Part shown: in pieces, positions 61,689 to 64,000 of the stretch
How the letters are laid out: each line of letters starts with the position of its first letter
Numbering within the stretch: the stretch's first letter is position 1
From: Clostridia bacterium
Lineage (GTDB): Bacteria; Bacillota; Clostridia; Oscillospirales; Acutalibacteraceae
DNA: 64,000 nt
Direction of reading: 5' to 3'
Assembly (NCBI GenBank): GCA_017428085.1
Contig: JAFRRP010000077.1
Coordinates: 1 to 64,000 of the forward strand
The notes under the pieces: generated by a model
Seen by the model: only the letters and a program-made list of their open reading frames with translations
The model's database searches: none
What the model was told of the DNA's origin: nothing
Program-made: the position numbers and the translations under genes

Positions 61689-64000
61689 ATGCAAAAGCTC
61701 AAAACCACGCGGCGCGTTCTCGCGGTCCTTCTGAGCCTCGTCATGGCGCTCGGCATGACCGTCGGCGCGTTCGCCGACTATGACGAAGACATGGCAGAGA
61801 TCTACGTCGACGGCAGCGGCATGCCTGCCGTCAATATGCCCGTGACCGGCACGCAGGTGCTCGACCTCAGCGACGAGTCCGACGGCTACACCGTCAAGGT
61901 ATACGACGACGGCGGCGGCGCCGGCGACTGCACCTACAACGACAAGGACGGCTGGCTGCTCATCAGGGGCCCCGTCGATAGCGTTCTTTCGCTCGCAGGC
62001 TCGATTAACCTGAAGTACGTCGGCAGCAACGTCTTCTTTGAGGTCTACGATGGCTACGATACCAACTGCCCCGGCTGGAGCATGTCGAACCTCGAGTGGA
62101 ACGTTCCCCGCGACGTGGGCGTTTTCGTGTCGTCCGGCAACACGCTCCTCATCCACTTCTACGGCGCCGAGCTTTACACCTGCGAGGGCATTGCGCTCAC
62201 CGTCGCCGTCGAAACCTACGAGCAGGCGAGCACAGTCACCCTCGTCGACGTTGACAGCTACGACCACTGCCTAATCATGTCCGATGGTTCCGCCTGCGCC
62301 GGCGAGACCGTGTCCGTCTTCGTGTTCAATATCACCGGCTTCGTTCTGACCGGCCTCACCGTCAGGGACGCGTACGGCAACAACATCCTGCCCCGCTTCC
62401 CCCGCGGCTATGAGATCGACAACGCCGATTTCTTTCCCTACGGCGAGGGAAAGAGGGCGAGATTCGACCCCAGCCCCCTGTGGTACGGCCCCGTCACGGA
62501 TCTTGAATTCACCATGCCCGCGACCGACGTGACGATCGAATACGCGTTCGCGCCGATCAGCGAGGGGTTGTCGATCGACCTGCCCGCGCAGGGCTGGGGC
62601 CTGATCGAGATCCCGGAAACGGTCCCGACCTTCAAGCTCTATGACGCGGGCGGCCCGGACGGACCGATGCCGAACGCCGGCAGGACCAACGTCGCGGCGA
62701 CCCTTGCCGCGCCCGGCGGCTTCCACATCCGCCTGACCGGCAGCATCGACGTTTACCCGCGCGACGACTGCAGCCTTGAAGTTTATGACGGCGCGAACGC
62801 AAATTGCAATGAAATCCTCGAGCACACCGGCGACGCGGACACGAACGACATCGGCGTCGTGGAGAGCGACGGCAACTACATGTTCCTCTACTTCTACAAC
62901 GTCCCGGACGACGAGGACTTCGACGGCCTCGACCTCACCGTTACGCTGATTCCCGACGAGGAACCGACCGATATGACCTGGGGGTGGATGGAAAATCTCG
63001 AATACGCGAGCCTTAGGGTCAGTGTCGGCGGCAAAGACTATTTATTTTACGACTACTACCCGGAGACCGTTTTTACCACACAGCCCACCTGCACCGATGA
63101 CGGAACGGGCTATTATGTCGCGTCCGTCGAGTTCGCGGGGCAGACCTACACGGATCAGTCCTGGGAGACAACGATACCGGGCTCCGCGACCGGTCACACC
63201 TACGGCGAGCCCGTGTGGAGCTTCACTCAGGGCGAGGGCTCCGTGAAAGCCGCGGCGACTTTCACCTGCGAAAAGTGCGACCATTCCTTCACGCTGTATG
63301 ACGAGGCGCCGGCCAAGACGACCGTGACCGGGGCGGGCTGCCTGACCGACGCGACCGTCAGATACACGGGCTCCGTCGAATACGGCGGCGAGACCTTCAC
63401 CGCCACCTCCGAGGCAATGACCGACGCGGGCACTGCGCTCGGGCACGACTTCGCCGAGGAGTGGTCCTGGTTCGGCAGGACGAACGCCTCCCTGTCGCTC
63501 ACCTGCGCGAGATGTCAGGAGGTCGAGCAATACCCCATCTACAGCGATGGCATCACCGAGAGCAGCATCACCCCCGCTACGGTTGACACCGACGGCGAGG
63601 TCCTCTGCTCCGCGACCGTGACCGACAGCGAGGGCCGCGACCACACCGGCAGCCATTCCTTCACGATCCCAAGGATCGGCGGACATCTCGTCCTCGGCGA
63701 CAACGCCGTCAACCCGCAGGCAGCGGGCTGGCAGAACGCCGTGGTCTGTGAATTCACCCCGACGGAGAACGGCGCGTACACCTTCACTTCCGCCGCTCTG
63801 GTCGGCATTCCCTGCGCGATCGTCGACGGCGAGTATATCGAGAACAACGTCCCCAATAATCATCAGTTCACCTTCAGCCGCAATCTCATCGCGGGGCAGA
63901 CCTTCACCTTTAAGGTCTACAGCAGCTACGTCAACGATGAATACCCGCTCGGCATCATCGTCGAAAAGACCGGCGAGCTCACCGACGAGGACGTCGCGGG
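61689..64000 (+). CDS. Large secreted protein with two CUB-like domains (3' end outside the window)
   Basis: At least 770 residues; the frame is still open at the window's end. Signal peptide 1-30 (VLAVLLSLVMALGMTVGAFA). Two related beta domains follow, each with a YDG turn and nearby Cys: about 40-175 (VFFEVYDGYDTNCPGW) and about 300-420 (SLEVYDGANANCNEI), resembling CUB-like domains. From about 430 onward come repeats of a bacterial Ig/FN3-like type, each with CxxC pairs (FTCEKCDHSF, LTCARCQEVEQY) and a GHTYGE / GHDFAE segment, typical of surface proteins of gut Clostridia. The ATG has AGGAGG at seven bases. No enzymatic domain is seen in the visible part; adhesion or binding is plausible. 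Confidence 0.85.
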   Translation, partial: MQKLKTTRRVLAVLLSLVMALGMTVGAFADYDEDMAEIYVDGSGMPAVNMPVTGTQVLDLSDESDGYTVKVYDDGGGAGDCTYNDKDGWLLIRGPVDSVLSLAGSINLKYVGSNVFFEVYDGYDTNCPGWSMSNLEWNVPRDVGVFVSSGNTLLIHFYGAELYTCEGIALTVAVETYEQASTVTLVDVDSYDHCLIMSDGSACAGETVSVFVFNITGFVLTGLTVRDAYGNNILPRFPRGYEIDNADFFPYGEGKRARFDPSPLWYGPVTDLEFTMPATDVTIEYAFAPISEGLSIDLPAQGWGLIEIPETVPTFKLYDAGGPDGPMPNAGRTNVAATLAAPGGFHIRLTGSIDVYPRDDCSLEVYDGANANCNEILEHTGDADTNDIGVVESDGNYMFLYFYNVPDDEDFDGLDLTVTLIPDEEPTDMTWGWMENLEYASLRVSVGGKDYLFYDYYPETVFTTQPTCTDDGTGYYVASVEFAGQTYTDQSWETTIPGSATGHTYGEPVWSFTQGEGSVKAAATFTCEKCDHSFTLYDEAPAKTTVTGAGCLTDATVRYTGSVEYGGETFTATSEAMTDAGTALGHDFAEEWSWFGRTNASLSLTCARCQEVEQYPIYSDGITESSITPATVDTDGEVLCSATVTDSEGRDHTGSHSFTIPRIGGHLVLGDNAVNPQAAGWQNAVVCEFTPTENGAYTFTSAALVGIPCAIVDGEYIENNVPNNHQFTFSRNLIAGQTFTFKVYSSYVNDEYPLGIIVEKTGELTDEDVA

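Overview
The window looks like a chromosomal segment of a gut-type Gram-positive anaerobe (Bacillota, class Clostridia, probably Oscillospiraceae-like). I infer this from the roughly 60% GC coding DNA with strong AGGAGG-type ribosome sites, many ATGA/TAATG overlaps, an N-terminal 2Fe-2S/ASKHA corrinoid-activator gene, choline-binding-like wall repeats, and a large load of glycan-active enzymes. No 16S/23S rRNA is present. A single orphan 5S rRNA lies at 10.4 kb.

Layout. 1-8.4 kb: the end of an ABC exporter, an MscS channel, and a TetR-controlled operon (TetR, a 1099-residue membrane-anchored protein with an internal duplication, and a FtsX-type ABC ATPase/permease). 8.5-12 kb: Nudix and Eis-like GNAT genes, the 5S gene and the corrinoid-activator homologue. 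12-34.6 kb: a mixture of glycosidases and secreted proteins, including a 2017-residue protein that joins a phosphodiester glycosidase to a purple-acid-phosphatase-like domain, a sialate-O-acetylesterase-like protein, beta-helix proteins, GH127-like and GH106-like enzymes, and a TipA-like MerR regulator. 34.6-46.3 kb: a zinc-ribbon membrane protein, a GNAT/Gfo-Idh-MocA fusion, a sugar O-acetyltransferase, two lipoproteins, a GH2 enzyme, a secreted GH36-like enzyme and a broken metallo-beta-lactamase-fold gene. 46.4-57.6 kb: a short inverted-repeat element inserted at the end of a GH43 / SGNH esterase / GH110-like operon, then a GH39-like protein, a secreted SGNH hydrolase, a GH36 alpha-galactosidase and the Tex RNA-binding protein. 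57.7-61.7 kb: an AT-richer, repeat-rich accessory stretch with a truncated hydrolase, a TetR/old-yellow-enzyme pair and an SGNH hydrolase. 61.7-64 kb: the start of a large secreted protein that runs off the window.

Functionally the window is dominated by removal of galactose, arabinose/xylose, rhamnose and acetyl groups from complex glycans. Most of the glycosidases lack signal peptides, so they should act on imported oligosaccharides, yet no sugar importer lies here. The secreted enzymes are different: five of them, plus one gene remnant, end in a similar short amphipathic, basic-ended helix, which may be a shared surface-association tail. Regulation is visible at several places: triple TGACA-N3-TGTCA operators over the first TetR promoter, a 19-bp-spacer MerR-type promoter, and divergent promoters between the second TetR and its oxidoreductase. 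Three copies of an intergenic repeat of about 85-90 bp, each beside a strong hairpin, are unexplained.
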